Shown: one piece after another, positions 44,257-57,348 of the stretch
Numbering within the stretch: the first letter of the stretch is position 1
Layout of the letters: each line of letters opens with the position of its first letter
Assembly: GCA_019614645.1 (NCBI GenBank)
Contig: JABWDB010000009.1
Coordinates: forward strand, 7,607,501-7,671,500
Source: Stratiolaelaps scimitus
Taxonomy: Eukaryota > Arthropoda > Arachnida > Mesostigmata > Laelapidae
DNA: 64,000 bases
Direction of reading: 5' to 3'
Notes under the pieces: generated by a model
Database searches by the model: none
Seen by the model: only the letters and a program-made list of their open reading frames with translations
Told to the model about the DNA's origin: nothing
Made by a program: the position numbers and the translations under genes

Positions 44257-45394
44257 CCTTTATTTTCCCTTCCTTGTGAAAAGCATATTAGGTATTTCTG
44301 TGTATATATATTTTGAGTACAATATTATTACATTGGTTTAACCGGCTTTGATTTCTATGGACATTATGACATATTTTTGCGATATTTATTGCCCTGTATT
44401 TAAACACGTTCGAGGGCACGCATTTAACTAGCACTCTTTCAGGGACTTCAAGCCCGGTATTTTTACTACGCGACGCTGCCTAGACACTATCGTCGTGACT
44501 TCGTCGTCGTAGTTGTCGTCATAATAAATTAAGCATATGTGAAAGCAATAAATACGGCCATGGTTCATGTTTACACAAACGCACAATAACTTAATTTATT
44601 TACATTTACCGACGCTTACGCATTACAACGGTTACAATGTTCACACAACGTTACATTTTACAGTTAAATATAGCACCGTACATTTATATATCTACATCAC
44701 TCGACAACACATTAGGAGGAATACGGTACACTGGAGCTCGACGTGCTCACCGAGGACGTCTACGGGACGACAGACATTTACATCTGCAGTGAAATGATAA
44801 TGGTCTATCTATCTTAATGGCACAAACGAAGAGGAAATAGACATCGCAGATAAAATCTCTGTGGAGATGATGCTGTGTGGTCACTCCCACCAGCCTCCAC
44901 ACATTGAAACCCCGTAAGGTATTATACATGTACACAGCAGTGCGGTATTATCAAGTGAGAGCTAACACTGAGAGCTATTTCGTAATTGGCGTCCGAAATA
45001 GCGTCTCGCATATGCGTTGTTGCAGCGATGACAAATAGCCTCAGTGTAAAAGTGAACGATCATCTGTATCGTACAGAATAGAAGAACGTAAATACGTGAT
45101 ACCGAAACAGAACGTTTTTGAAGGCGAATCACCAGATGAAGGCAAACGATGGGGGTTCATATGGGGTACCCGCTCAAATCTGTCTGTCTCTCTAATCCTC
45201 TCTGGCATGATATGGAAAGCGAGGCGTATTGTTCATGATGCTGAGGATGAAGAAGAGCAGTTTTCAGTAGATGATCCTCGATCTTCGTAGAAGCGATGAT
45301 GAGAAAATGGCTTGAGAAATGAGCCCCATCGCGGTCCAAGACAAACCCGACCTGCGAGGAGAGAGCGTTGTTCTGTGTTGCAGAATCGGACACT

Positions 45395-45694
45395 TCACCA
45401 CCATCCGCCGTCACCGTAGCCGCCCTCCCAGCCACCGTGGTGCCATCCATGGTCCCAGCCGCCGTGGTGTTCGACGTGCTTTACGATGGGCGCCGAGTGC
45501 ACGTACTTCACATGCGGCTTTGGCACATGCACGGGATAGCGAATCGGCAATGGGATAATCGGGCCACCTCGAATGATAGCAGCGGCAGCGGCTAACTTGA
45601 GCAGCTTCTTCGATTCGACCAGCTGCGCGCCGAATATCGTTACCAGGACCATAATGACCGCGGCCACACGGAGCAGTTTTGATCGAGGGAACAT
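45395..45694 (-). CDS. Small secreted His/Gly/Trp-rich protein
   Basis: A single-exon frame of 99 residues begins MFPRSKLLRVAAVIMVLVTI, a convincing signal peptide likely cut near LVESK. It continues with an Ala/Ile-rich stretch (KLAAAAAIIRGGPIIPLPI), a Pro/His/Val region (YPVHVPKPHVKYVHSAPIV) and a tail of His-His-Gly-Gly-Trp repeats (HHGGWDHGWHHGGWEGG) to a WW end. A TATA-like element lies about 110 bases upstream. Small secreted proteins of this composition occur among arthropod cuticle and glycine-rich secreted proteins, and His-rich tails can bind metal, but I do not recognise a defined family and assign no function. I saw no poly(A) signal close to the stop. Opposite-strand frames here are shadows. 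Confidence 0.7.
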   Translation of the reverse strand: MFPRSKLLRVAAVIMVLVTIFGAQLVESKKLLKLAAAAAIIRGGPIIPLPIRYPVHVPKPHVKYVHSAPIVKHVEHHGGWDHGWHHGGWEGGYGDGGWW

Positions 45695-45805
45695 TTCGAT
45701 ACAAGCGGAGTGTGGAACTGCTCTGTTTGAACGCTTGTTCAGTTTGTCTCCTGTTGATCTGTTGTACTGGCCACAGACAGAATGCTTTTCTATCTTGCGA
45801 ACGCC

Positions 45806-45824
45806 TTATATATATATATGCGTG
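45806..45824 (-). promoter_or_regulatory. TATA-like element upstream of the small secreted protein
   Basis: The minus-strand CGCATATATATATATAAGGC lies about 110 bases before the ATG at 45,694. That would place transcription start roughly 80 bases before the ATG. It is also a short TA repeat, so it could be incidental. Confidence 0.45.
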
Positions 45825-46299
45825 CTTGGTTGTGTATCTAGGTCCGTTCCAAAGGACCCATTTCCCCCGGTAGACACCGGATTTGCGGGTGAGGGTAAGG
45901 GAGATCGTTAGACACGTGGGCAAGACACAGGGCAAGGCAGCACAGCATCCGCCGGTATCCACTTCTCATTTTTCCAGAAGCGTTGGTCGGCAGCGCGACC
46001 TTGCGACGACTCTTGCTGGTAGCGGCCTGCCGAGCATTGACCGCCAATACGCCGCGCGACCAATCCACTGCTCCAGTAATGTCGGCAACTGTTAGATAAC
46101 CTTTCAGCCGCTGGTCGGGATAGCGTGCCCACCCAACGGGCATCACATACAAACACACCGAGTGGCATCGGTCGGTAGCTGCCAATCGGTGGGGCTGCCG
46201 CGCGGTGGCTGACCGTGACGAGGGCCAGCTGATGTAGCCATTGACTCTGGTTGCTCCGGACGTTGCCGGCTACCGGCGCTCCCTGGACGATATAGTCTT

Positions 46300-47900
46300 T
46301 AGTCGATGTTGGCATTGCTGTCGTTGTTGTTGTTGTTGGCGGGAATTTTTTGTGTGTAACACTGCTTGTCTGCGAACGACTACTGGGTGATCTATTTTTA
46401 GTGTTGGTGGCGGTGGCGGCGGCGGCGGCGGAGACCGAAGAAGTAGCGGGTCCAAATCAGTTGTACCAATCGACAATGACCGATCGTGGTCCTGCTGATG
46501 TCTATGGAACCGCCGTACCAGAGAGACAGCGGTGGTTGCACTACAACATTACCACCAGCGCTCATACTCTCAATGCTAAAGACACTCCCATCAGAACCGC
46601 AAACGGCTAGCGCGCGGTGTCACTCCTGCCACACTCTCACACACACACACACACGTATACATACAGGCGAATCAACAGTCGGGGCGTCGACATCAGCACA
46701 CAATAATGCACCGCCGCCAGCGGGACCACCAATCGACGAGCCATCCGACAAATTGGATGAAACCAGGCGGGCGAAGCCAGGCGCCCCCTGAAGTGGAGCG
46801 ACGTGCTGGCGGTGGTGGTGGCCACCGCTGCTGCGTTTGCTGCTCCTCTATCCATTTGTTCTACGGCGATAGATTTCTTTCTGCCGACATCATCCATTAT
46901 TTTTTCTTTGCGGCGGCGGCGGCTGCGGTAGCCGCCGCCACCGCCGCGATGATCGCCTTATTCCGATTCCCGTAATCATCCCAATGCGTTCCGGCCGGTT
47001 ACTTGTACAATTTTAATGGGAGGATGGAGAAGCGAAGGGATGGAGGAATTGGATTGCTTAGCTGCTGTGTAACAGTGTACTACCCATGTGTGCTGTCCAA
47101 GCGAATGTGAGTGAGCCCATCCAAGGCTAAATACTGTTGGTAAGCCGAAATTTCAGCAGCGGCAGAGACAGCAGAAGTATCCGCAACTCCGGCTGCAGCA
47201 GCTCTGTGGGATCAAGCTAACGAGATGGTGGTGGACCCGATTGTCGACGCTTTTTTCGACCGCCACCCGATCGCTTGCCATCAACGAAGGAACGAACGCG
47301 CACGCACGCGATTGCCGCGGGCTCTGCTCCGGTGGAATCTCTGCGCGCGGTGGTGGACTTGGTTGTTTTTGCTGCTGCTGCTACTGCTGCTACTGTTGCT
47401 GTTGTTGTTGCTGCTGTCATTGTCGTCATTACCCCACAGCAGCCGGCAGAGTCGTGCTCGTTCGAACTTCCATGTAGACATAAGCCGAACACTGATGATC
47501 TTGCACCGTCACCGGCCGCTTAAGCGGCCGAAGCGGTGGCGGCAGCGACGGCCGCAAACAGCAGCAGAATCAACAAGGAGAAAAATTAAAGCTCGCAAAT
47601 GGAAATAGCCGAATGAGCAGTGGACACTTGGTCCGATTGCTGGTTGACAGGGTGGGAACCGCGAGGACCGGGGGTGATGCCGTTCGTCGGCGGAGGTTGC
47701 CTCGCCGATTCGTCGAAGTCGTCGCTTGCGTGTCCGGCGGACATGCCCGTTACGCCGCACCGTGTAGCTAGTAGTTACACTGAACGGCGGTGAGCCGTGA
47801 GCAGTGGACGGCGTTTAGTGCTCGGCCGCGCCTAGCGATTACACTTACGACAAGGCACGGATCAGTGTCCAAAAATGCCTCCAGGGAACAGACGGGTTCT
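46300..47900. other. GC-rich island with triplet repeats
   Basis: GGC/GCG (about 46,410 and 46,905), CA (46,639) and GCT/GTT (47,366-47,418) repeats lie in DNA clearly richer in G+C than its flanks. Open frames occur on both strands without domains. A promoter or enhancer of a neighbouring gene is possible; nothing proves it. Confidence 0.45.
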
Positions 47901-48620
47901 GCGACGTCGGCAGCGTTCACAGCGTTGGACCGGACGGTGTCGTTAAGCGGAACGACGCGACACGGGTTTGGAGGCGTTGGGGCCAACTGAATGGAGCTGA
48001 AGCCGATTATGACATTAATGGCGGTGAGCGCACCATCGTTGCCGCGGTGTCGCCATTCTGAAAACAGGATTTTGCTTATAGATATGTATAGGTACAAGTG
48101 GGTACTGATTTTGTGGCGATTATTACTATTATTTAGAGGGAGCTTGAAAGAGAGAGAGATATCACCACGAGTGTCTTCTGTTGTTAAGAATGGCATACAG
48201 CTGTCCGTCTACATTTAGTCCCCGTTCCTTGCAATTTATCATAATTTACCAGAGTTTGCTGGTCATTATCTGCTTTCATTGTTTGGGTGACGCTAATAAT
48301 GTTGATTACTAATATTATATATAAATAGCACTGTGCGCTCGGTGGCAGACTGGCCAGCGCGCGAGGCGAGCCCGCGTGTAGCGAACGATACGCAGTAGGT
48401 TTTTGTATCTAGATTGTGGCGTGATTATATAAACAAAAAAAAACTACCCGATGATATGACTGGACCGACAGACGAAGTGAAGGAAGTCTGAATTCGACCC
48501 GCTGATGAAGTAGTTATCTATGTACACGGATGTGTGGACAACAATGAGTGGTCGAATAGAAAATTTGCAACAGAAGATTTGCGTCACGTGTTCATGATAA
48601 ACACATGCCGCGTGCGTGTA

Positions 48621-48622
<2 letters not shown>

Positions 48623-48661
<39 letters not shown>
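48623..48661. repeat. (TA)n microsatellite
   Basis: Uninterrupted TA run of about 38 bases. Confidence 0.95.
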
Positions 48662-48665
<4 letters not shown>

Positions 48666-49243
48666 TTTTGTTTTCTAGACAATATTTCTGTAAACACATG
48701 GCTCTGATTAATCAACGACAGCATAGGCCGTTTGGAAATATGAACCCCGTTCGCACCTTCGTATAAGGTAATTTGAGGGTGACTTTAATGATCGATTTTC
48801 CATTGGGAATTAGTACAGTTTGGTATTGATTTGTTGAACTCAAATGAACAATCGGTTCGATCAGCGAAATCGATAGAAGTGAGCGAATAAGTTTTGATAC
48901 ACATTATAATACATATTAATAACGAAATTCACACACTAGATGATACTCTTTGGCATTTTGTAGATCCTTCAAATATTTCACAATCTTCAAACCGATCAAA
49001 GTTTCATCCACAAGACTCGAACATTGGACTTTTCGATCTTAAATATATCCTATGGTATCACACTCCTGAGCTGTTTATCAATTGCGCATTTTCAGCAACT
49101 ATATTTAGGAACAATATAATATATCCTGGAGTATATTGAGAGCTCGTCTGACTCATTACAGCAGTGTGCAGTTGTATTTTGCCAGATACCATGTGGGTTT
49201 CGATTTGTATGTGCCCAAAAAAAAAAAAGATACCATGTGGGTG

Positions 49244-49439
49244 TCGAGCCCTTTGGTGACCTGATGGTGCATTCAGTGTGCGCCTTGCAATCGGAGGAGA
49301 GACGGACGTAGGTGCACGGATTCGATCCCTCACCGTTGCACATTTGCATTTAAAGGGGTTGTCCGTCTTATGAGGCAATGCCAAAAGCACTACCGTGGAC
49401 GTCAAACGTTGGCTTGGAGTCAGCCCTGAAAATGTATTA
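49244..49439 (+). repeat. tRNA-derived SINE-like repeat, copy C
   Basis: This is the best-preserved unit Y. It has TGTGCGCCTTGCAATCGGAG (tRNA-like anticodon-arm region), GATTCGATCCC at 49,319-49,329 (RNA polymerase III B-box-like) and the family tail GTGGACGTCAAACGTTGGCT. Both ends are flanked by GATACCATGTGGGTG (49,229-49,243 and 49,440-49,454), as expected for a target-site duplication. Confidence 0.85.
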
Positions 49440-49514
49440 GATACCATGTGGGTGGGTGTGTACCACACCTTCCCCAGAGATCGAACTAATGCCAAGCGTA
49501 AAGCCGACTCTGGG

Positions 49515-49793
49515 GGAAGAGATGGACTCTCAGCAGAGGATAGTGGTTTTAGCAGACAGAGGCGGCGTATTGTTATCCACGTCAACCCCCCTGCACTGGA
49601 TCGGGGACCACTTCAATGGAGATTGGAATGTCTCTGGTGGTGTCCGTACATGTGAAGAAAATGTCCTCCTCTAAAAAAATTAATAAGAGATATCATGTGC
49701 TTACGGGGTCGGTCTTATGAAGCAATGCCGAACGCTGTTGTACCGCGGGCGTTAAATGTTAAAGGCTGTGAGTCAGCCAGGAACATTTACTTT
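49515..49793 (+). repeat. Composite SINE-like repeat, copy D (X plus 3' part of Y)
   Basis: Unit X (49,515-49,675) matches 14,081-14,237 (AGATGGACTCTCAGCAGAGG, GGAGATTGGAATGTCTCTGG). After a short A-rich link it is followed by the tail part of unit Y (about 49,698-49,793). The X-then-Y order is the same as in copy A. Confidence 0.8.
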
Positions 49794-50992
49794 AGGTACC
49801 ATGTGCTCTACCTCGTTAATGGATTGCGTTAACGGTACGAATGCGGATTTCAGCGACGATTTTGCCTTGACATTTGACTAATGGCCAATAGCCAAAATAT
49901 TTGCTACCTCGCCTGATAAGTTTCCTCCGTTCCTTTGAGACTAGACAGCAGCACCTCTCATAGGACTTGTCAAGCAGCTTGTCTCACCACACGACTCTCT
50001 CATCCCGGCTCTACGGAGATAGAAGAAATCGCATCCTCGACAGCTACTTACCAAATTTTTTCGCAGGATCAAAACAATGCTTAAGCAGCTCGGGGCATCT
50101 GTGTTGTGAACGGGTAACGTATGCCAGCTGGAAGAACAGCTCGGATGTGGCTCGTAAGGTTCAACGATGGCAATTTTCACAGGACAACACGCTCTCACTG
50201 GGATCGAGTTTTACACGGAATTATCATGGGGGACTAGTGTGGGTGTGTATACGTCAATTAAGAAGCAGAACGACTAGGTGGCTCCAGGCTGCACCGCCTA
50301 GCCCGGGCCTAACTTAATCTAAGAATGATTATCATCTGTGTGTGTGTCGTGGGCTTATGAGGGCATTATTCACTGAGAAATGACAGAGACAGGGACTACA
50401 ACGGTTTATCAGCAGTCCTTCATGGCCCAGTTGGAACGGGAGGTCCTTCGCATCTTCCTGGCCTTGCACCGACAGATTATGACCTTTCCCGATCAGTGCC
50501 TAATTATCCAAGTAGCGAAATGTTTACGAATATACAACATCTCAAAAATACTGATGAAACAAAGTCTTCAATGGCATACACGGCACATTCTATCGGAGAT
50601 AAATTCAAACGCTTAGTGGAGAGGTTTGAGAAGGTGATGAGCACACGACTGAAGCTGCGTAACAGACTAATCTAATCATTAGAGGCGTGTAATTACATTT
50701 TACCAATGAAGCCTCCCGTTAAGAGAAATCGCCAATACAAAATTTGTCTCCCTGTTAAAACACTATCACTATTACTGCAACATATCGACTAAATTTTCGA
50801 TTCCGATCCGATGCCTATCTGCAGTGCTCTTGGTGATTACGGTCGATGGTTTGTTTCTTGTTTACCTGTTCTTTTGTACTATTTTACTTCATTGGTGTTA
50901 AGGACGCCTTTCCCGCGACGAGATGATATCAGACGACGTAATGATTAAATTTAGAATTTGAATTTTAACATTCGCTCGCACGTGTAGGACGC

Positions 50993-50993
<1 letters not shown>

Positions 50994-51018
<25 letters not shown>
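50994..51018. repeat. (TA)n microsatellite
   Basis: TA run of about 24 bases. Confidence 0.9.
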
Positions 51019-51026
<8 letters not shown>

Positions 51027-52762
51027 GGTACGCAAGTACAAAGCAGTGCCCATTGCTTAGATGCGGCACACATTAGGCTCGGAGATAAGACGCGTTCAAT
51101 CTATCTGAGTGTTTGTCACGCCTCGTTGGCGCTCATTGCAATGGCGCGTTTGTCTGTATGCAAATTTTCTTTCGTGCTTTTATCAAAAGATCCATAGAAA
51201 AGGTTTGCCTTTTCTTTTCTTTCCCATCAGCTCATGCCAAAATGCTATTCCCCCCGTCTTGTGTTCAGTTCAACGGTAGTATTTGCTAAGCGGCAGTTGC
51301 ACTTTTCAGCGCCATTGACACAACAGCGGAATTGTAACAACAATAGTGGCAGCATAACAAGTGATTTTAATAGCCACTATGTAACGGTTCAGCGACATGG
51401 GCAGTAGTCAACGACATATAACATATTACGAGTTGGGCATGCCCATCTACCACAAGAAGCTCACACCCAACTTTACAAGTCGAGCTATGTAATGAAAACA
51501 GTTCCATGGGTGGCAAGTCGGCGGAAAATCTGCCACTGCCAAAGGTGACTGCTACATTTTCAGCAGCTTTTTGCTCTCACTACTACGAGTGCTTCGGCGA
51601 CTGTTCGGGCCACTGATGCTGTTCATATTCTGCCTTCAAACTGACTAATAGAATAGAATAACAATCTGATGGTGGTGCTATATAGCTGATGAGGCGGAGA
51701 TAGGCGTCACTAGGGGGATAGCGCGGTTAAAGGAGGTCATCTTAGCTCACAGACACAGGTAGACACGACCACAGCCACATCGGTGTTCATGAACGGACCA
51801 GGCGGGCCAGCCACCCAGAGACAAGTCTGACTTCGTGGGCTAAAGCTTAGAGCTAAGTACACCTGCGCTTCGTGCTTATCGATAATATAAATAGCAACAG
51901 CAAAAAACTCATCATGACAACACCGGTGAAGATGTTGTTGTTGTTATTGTTGCGACTGCTGTTTCACCGGGTGGGGGAAATTTGATGGTATACATTAGAG
52001 AAATATGTCTGACTGTATTGTTGTTGTACGTCGTCCGTTTGTCTGTTTGAAGATATGTCGGATTGGCGACGATTTTACTGACCGAACTTAGGGAGCACCA
52101 TTCATTACGTTACCGCTCGATTTCGTTGTGACTATAATCACAGCCATGCCTTGACGTTTGTACGGAGAGTTTCAGAGACCGGACTCGTGTCAAGTGCAAG
52201 ACGACGCCAGTTTGCTAGCCATGATATCTATGGGACAAGCTACAGCTGATACAATATACGCTTTCTTTACGATTTCACTAGCAGGCTTTACAGCTGCTTT
52301 TGACATCTCTTGTCGCCATCCCGAGGCTCTCTTGCGCCATACCTAGGGACGCACACATATACACATGGACCATGGTCTTCAGCACGCATTGAGCCAGGAG
52401 CCGGCCAAGAACCCAGGGCGCTAGGGACCGATACGGAGCCAACAATTATAAATGACCATAGACCAAAAGCATTTCAGGGCCAATGGCTACTACAGTGACT
52501 CCTCCTGGCGAAGCCGCTGTTGTCATCGCTGACGCAGTGCTAGCCTTACACATTCACCCCCAAGGCGAGCGCCATCACTGTGTGCAGTGCAGTATCACAC
52601 AGCAGCGTTACCGATGTCATCGGTGGCTTGTTATGGATGTTTCACTTTCGTCGAGACAGCGACCATCCGCATCGATTAGCAAGTGTGGCAAAAATAGATT
52701 CCGACACAGTGTTTATGGTCATGCCAAGTAGCCGGGAGCGGCACACAGAGAGATTAACGAGA

Positions 52763-52763
52763 C

Positions 52764-52811
<48 letters not shown>
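52763..52811. repeat. (TA)n microsatellite
   Basis: TA run of about 47 bases. Confidence 0.95.
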
Positions 52812-55800
52812 GTATAATGAAGAAGAAATAGATGCGGCATCGCCAGGGCGCGTTTGCCCCGGTAGAAAATAAATGACTGAACGCCGAGCTGACTACTAAA
52901 GTGCTACTTGAACCACTGTGCTGCTGTTGTGTGTGTGTGGGGGGGGGATAAGCGATACTGTGGACGTCCTTTAGGGTACGTCAACGACGAGCGGTGCAGG
53001 CGAAGTAGAGGGGTAGATCAGATCTATGTTAGCTAATAATTTTGAGAGGCTGACCGTAGCCGACAACGTGAAGGGCGGGTCCAATGTCACCAACACTAGC
53101 ACAGCCTTCGCTCAGGCTCACTAATTCAGACGGCGCGCACAAATCAGAAGACAATCGCGATTTTATTGTATATAATCACCTGTGATGATTGACTGAAATC
53201 TATAGCAGCACGTCTTAGAATTGCAGCAGTATCTATTCTCGAATTTGACTTGTGACAATGACAAACGCATTGATACGTTTCTTATTTTTGAAAAATTAAA
53301 AAAAGGTATTTTGAAATAAGATCGGGAAAATGTGGAGCTAAATTTTGAAATTGGTCAAAATGTCGCCTGCGATGGTCGAAGGATCACCCGTTATAATAGA
53401 GCTTTTATTTATAACCGTTATACCCAACCTATTCGTGGACGATCTATACTAAACGTATTATAATACCATAAACGAGTTTATATAATTCACAGCATTGATA
53501 GCAGGGTAGTCAACGGGTAGAGAATCGGAGTCGCGATATCCTCCCCAGGGGTATCGAGGAGACACATTCGTATCCTGAACTGTGTCGTCTCCTTGCGGCC
53601 AGACAATGTCACGAGGATCTATCTAAATGACCGCTATTTGACCTGAAGATCTGCTCTATCAAAACGAGTCATTACGAGCACTCAAGGTAACAAAGCACCG
53701 CTTGAATTGAAGTGTTATTTAGTCTACCTAGCAGATTTTGTCTATAATATTTCTGGTCATTGACAAGGCATCAACCTGAGACACAGTGGGCAATATTTCA
53801 ACAAAGCGGGCATCATTCCATCCATTACATGAAGTGCCATCAAAAAAAGTCTGTTGTCACCGCTGCAGGAGAGAGTGCTCCCTATACGCTGCTGCGTAGC
53901 TTTTTCTACACGGCGAGACTCGGAGAATCCGACAAGTTCCAGTGAACAACTGATTAAAAATACTATTTAGGTATGCCGCTATGTCCGCAGGGTTTCATCA
54001 GCTGAGTTGTTTTACGTTTGGCTTGGATGGTGGCTAAGTATCTGGCTGCAAAAGCCGGAGTGCCTCTGCCTCGAGTCCCGTGATCTGGTGACGGTGACAC
54101 ATAAGAGAACTTGACCGTAGTAAAAATTGCAGTTCCTTTAATAAATAAATAAATCTTTAACTTTACCTTACGTTCACGTGGGTGAACTGACTTAGGAGGT
54201 ATGTAGATAGTTGTTCACAGTGGATTTAACTTTGCCCTTTAGCATAAGAGCAGGAGACGTTGTCAAAATAACCATGCCTGTATTCATTTCAACACGTTTT
54301 CCCCAATATTGACTGAGCTCATAGACAATACAATTTCACTTTTTCAAAAACAGTTAATTGTGCAATTAGTTTATTAGTCAATTGTAAAAGTGGCCGACAA
54401 TTGTACCCGCTGAACGTGAAATACGTCTAACAACACCCTCCACTATACATTGTTAATAGAATATCTAACACAAGAAGGTCGTACTTCCCCAGTCCCCAAG
54501 CGTGTGCCCAAAATAAAAATTGCGTTGCCCCTTTGGATATCTAAGAAAAATATTTGCATTATAGATTCGGTTGCACGTGGTTCACCGGATGCCAACCCTA
54601 ATCATGTGCATGTTTGAGTTGATACAATGAACAAATCACAGCTGCACAACTGCGCGCTATGCCATTTGTGCAGAGCATTGAAGGGTGTTTAGTAAAAAAT
54701 TGTGGACACTGACAGCCGCTAATTGCTAATTATCCGAACCTCCATAGGGGGTGAATTTTTCCTCCCTTATCTCTCGTATTAAGGCCATACTGACAAGTGC
54801 AGAGACGTGTCTGATGGGAGAAGAGGCAGGCGACCAGCCGACGACAATAATCCCTTTGCAGAATTTGTCGTTTAGAAATCTGATTCGTTTGAGTTGAGTA
54901 AAGATAGGAGCCATCGGAGTGGTCAGGCTAGATGGGAAATTTTAGGAGACATTTTCGAATCTACACTTATGCCACCGATTGACATAAGTTGCACAAAGGT
55001 GTCCCATGGGTATCCAACCGGAGCTTGGGAGAGGTGTTCGTGTAGGCAATAATCGATTATAAACAACTATGATATTTGTCGTAAACAATGGGCGGCTGTA
55101 TAAATTAAATACGTCAATCAGCCTAGAACAGCCGCTGAATAGGCACTGTATCTGAGATCATCGAGTTCGAAGCGGGGCTATTAAAGGGACGTTTTGCTTA
55201 ACAACGACTCAGGTCTGAGAGCCACCTGACCAGTGCGGCTTCCAGTTCTAGATTCCCATTACCTTAAAGGCTCCTCCAAGTCTCCAGGTATGCAGCAGCA
55301 CCCCTTGAGAAATTTCTCTATTTTAGACAAAACGATTTTCCACCTGTGTCAATCCTTATTCTACCCTTAATCTCACGGTGAAATCTTCCAAATATGCCAT
55401 ATTTGGAATCCATCCTTTTAATCTTTATTTCTCTTTCGAAAGAAGCTATCCCACTTGATGTGCATACGCGTACTTCCCATACTTCCTTCCCCTGCGTAAT
55501 AATTACTAAGCCATTTCGGAATTATTCTCACCATATTTAAGAAAAAATAGATGCTCACAATTAGTTTTTATTTTTACACGTTATGTATCTCTTTATGGGG
55601 GCCCAGCTAATAATATCTATACTAAGAGAAGTTTGTATATTCTCTGACTAAGCACTTCTCAGACGTTTTTCTTCATATACTGTCTGTTGAAATATCCTTC
55701 CATTTAGCCACGCTCAGTGTTCGGGACGTTAATGCAGGCTTTGCTATATAATGATGGATACTATATGTTATAAGTGTTGTACACCTGTACAGATCCGCCG

Positions 55801-56764
55801 CTGAATACGGCATCGTTAGACTCTAAGCTACTCAAGATTTTTTGAAATATTGTTTATACCTCAGAGACACCATGGCCGACAATGAACACCACACAGAATA
55901 CGGTGCGCAACAGCCCAAAAGTGGATCATGTCTGTCGATAATGAGCAGTAATATGGATATGTATTCGATAAAAAAAATAGTGGATAATATTAAAAAGTAG
56001 AAACCTCATTTATTCGACTTATTTAGGACCTATTTGTACGAGCATATATGTGTTTTATACTTGGAATAAATCCCATAGATCACTTGGCTGCTCTTAACAA
56101 TATTTGGCTGGCAGTCCCACGTGAATACCAGAAGGCAGAGTCAATTCGTCAGAACATTAAAAGTCGAATTGTTCATAACACGACGCACATACGTGAGGGA
56201 AGAACGTCAATAAATAAGTTAAATTAGATTTTGAGCAAAGAACGTTGGTGCGAAGACACAAGCGTCAGTGTCTGATGCAAGTGAAAGACAATTCCCACGG
56301 GTTCCTCGGTAACGATCGGAATGACCAAATTGGAGCACATATTTTTGTTGCAGATCTTTATGGTCAAGGTAACGTTATATATTTCGTTTCGTCTGCCAGT
56401 TTTTGTTTGATTAACGTGTCCTTTGTAAAGGCTACACTACAACTATATAGTATGTAGTAGTATAGATAAATCGCATAGCAACATTTCCTAATTAATTATA
56501 GCATGTCCATTGGCTCAATGTTGTTGTGAAGCTCTGGATTTGAAATATTTATATATATATATACATATATATATAAACATAATTTTTCAATGCTTCGTTA
56601 TCTGTTGTTTTCTAGCTCAGTGTTCTTGTGTCATTAATAATCATCCGTATTCCATAACGCACATTTTATATAGTCCCTAAAAAACTCCATAGCGGTTTCT
56701 TACTACTTTAAACAAACCCAGATAGATTCAGGCGAAAAATAGACATTGACATTTGAGACTCTCG

Positions 56765-56822
56765 CATAGCAATATACCGTGGACGTCAAATGTTGAAGGC
56801 TGCAGGTCAGCCCGGAAAAGTT
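56765..56822 (+). repeat. SINE-like repeat, 3' fragment (copy E)
   Basis: Only the tail of unit Y is present (TACCGTGGACGTCAAATGTT, then GTCAGCCCGGAAAA). This fits a truncated copy. Confidence 0.65.
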
Positions 56823-57302
56823 ACTCTAGCAGTACACAAAAGTGATATAGCAGTGTCTAAATGTGGCTTCTTTTCTTTACACTAGATATAATAGATACGT
56901 AATAAAGTGTATTGAATGTCTACGTTGTTTCTTTTTAAGACACCGAATTGTTTTACAACGAAAAATTCATATCGAAAGAAGACACAGTGACTATCCGTGT
57001 GTAAAATATTGCTACTGTGACCCCCTCAGCGCAGCCAGATTGGGTAAGTTTTCTGTTAGAAGACGCTCTAAATTCGACCTTTCCAGGTCATGTCTCATCT
57101 TCCAAGTTGCGACCACGCGCAGAATAACGAAACCATTCGTGCTAATACCATGACTTGAACCTGTATACTCTTTACGTCTTTACACGCATAGTCGTGCTCG
57201 ACTCGATGATTGGCGGGCCCGCATTTGTTGCCCTTTAAAAGGTACAATCATCTTATGTGAGCACTCGTTTTAGTCTCGTCTCAGTCGGTAGACAGAGCCG
57301 CC

Positions 57303-57348
57303 ATGATACGTCGCATCATCTGGATCGCGGCCATAGCAGCCAGTGGCG
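57303..57348 (+). CDS. Protease 1 exon 1 (signal peptide)
   Basis: ATG in the context AGCCGCCATGA, then a hydrophobic 15-codon stretch to a GTAGGT donor in phase 1. The same tiny first exon is found in the paralogue. Confidence 0.88.

Larger units (their letters stand above)
37705..45394. other. Repeat-rich region after the pikachurin-like gene
   Basis: The start is presumably 3' UTR; an ATTAAA variant poly(A) signal lies at 38,419-38,424. The rest holds TA, GA and ATT microsatellites, and no confident gene. A 77-codon frame crosses 37,820-38,038 and two exon-like frames lie at 39.0-39.5 kb. The stretch 43.2-44.5 kb is featureless apart from ATT repeats. Confidence 0.6.
45825..57230. other. 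Intergenic region, no supported gene
   Basis: It contains a GC-rich, triplet-repeat-rich island at 46.3-47.9 kb, TA microsatellites, a cluster of SINE-like insertions at 49.2-49.8 kb and a partial copy at 56.8 kb. Open frames such as 50,380-50,616 (+, 78 codons) show no recognisable motif. From about 53 to 56.7 kb I see nothing beyond AT-rich sequence. Confidence 0.6.

Noticed and set aside
50380..50616. 78-codon frame starting MTETGTTTVYQQ
   Set aside because: It has an ATG and stop but no recognisable motif, no promoter signal and no splice partner.
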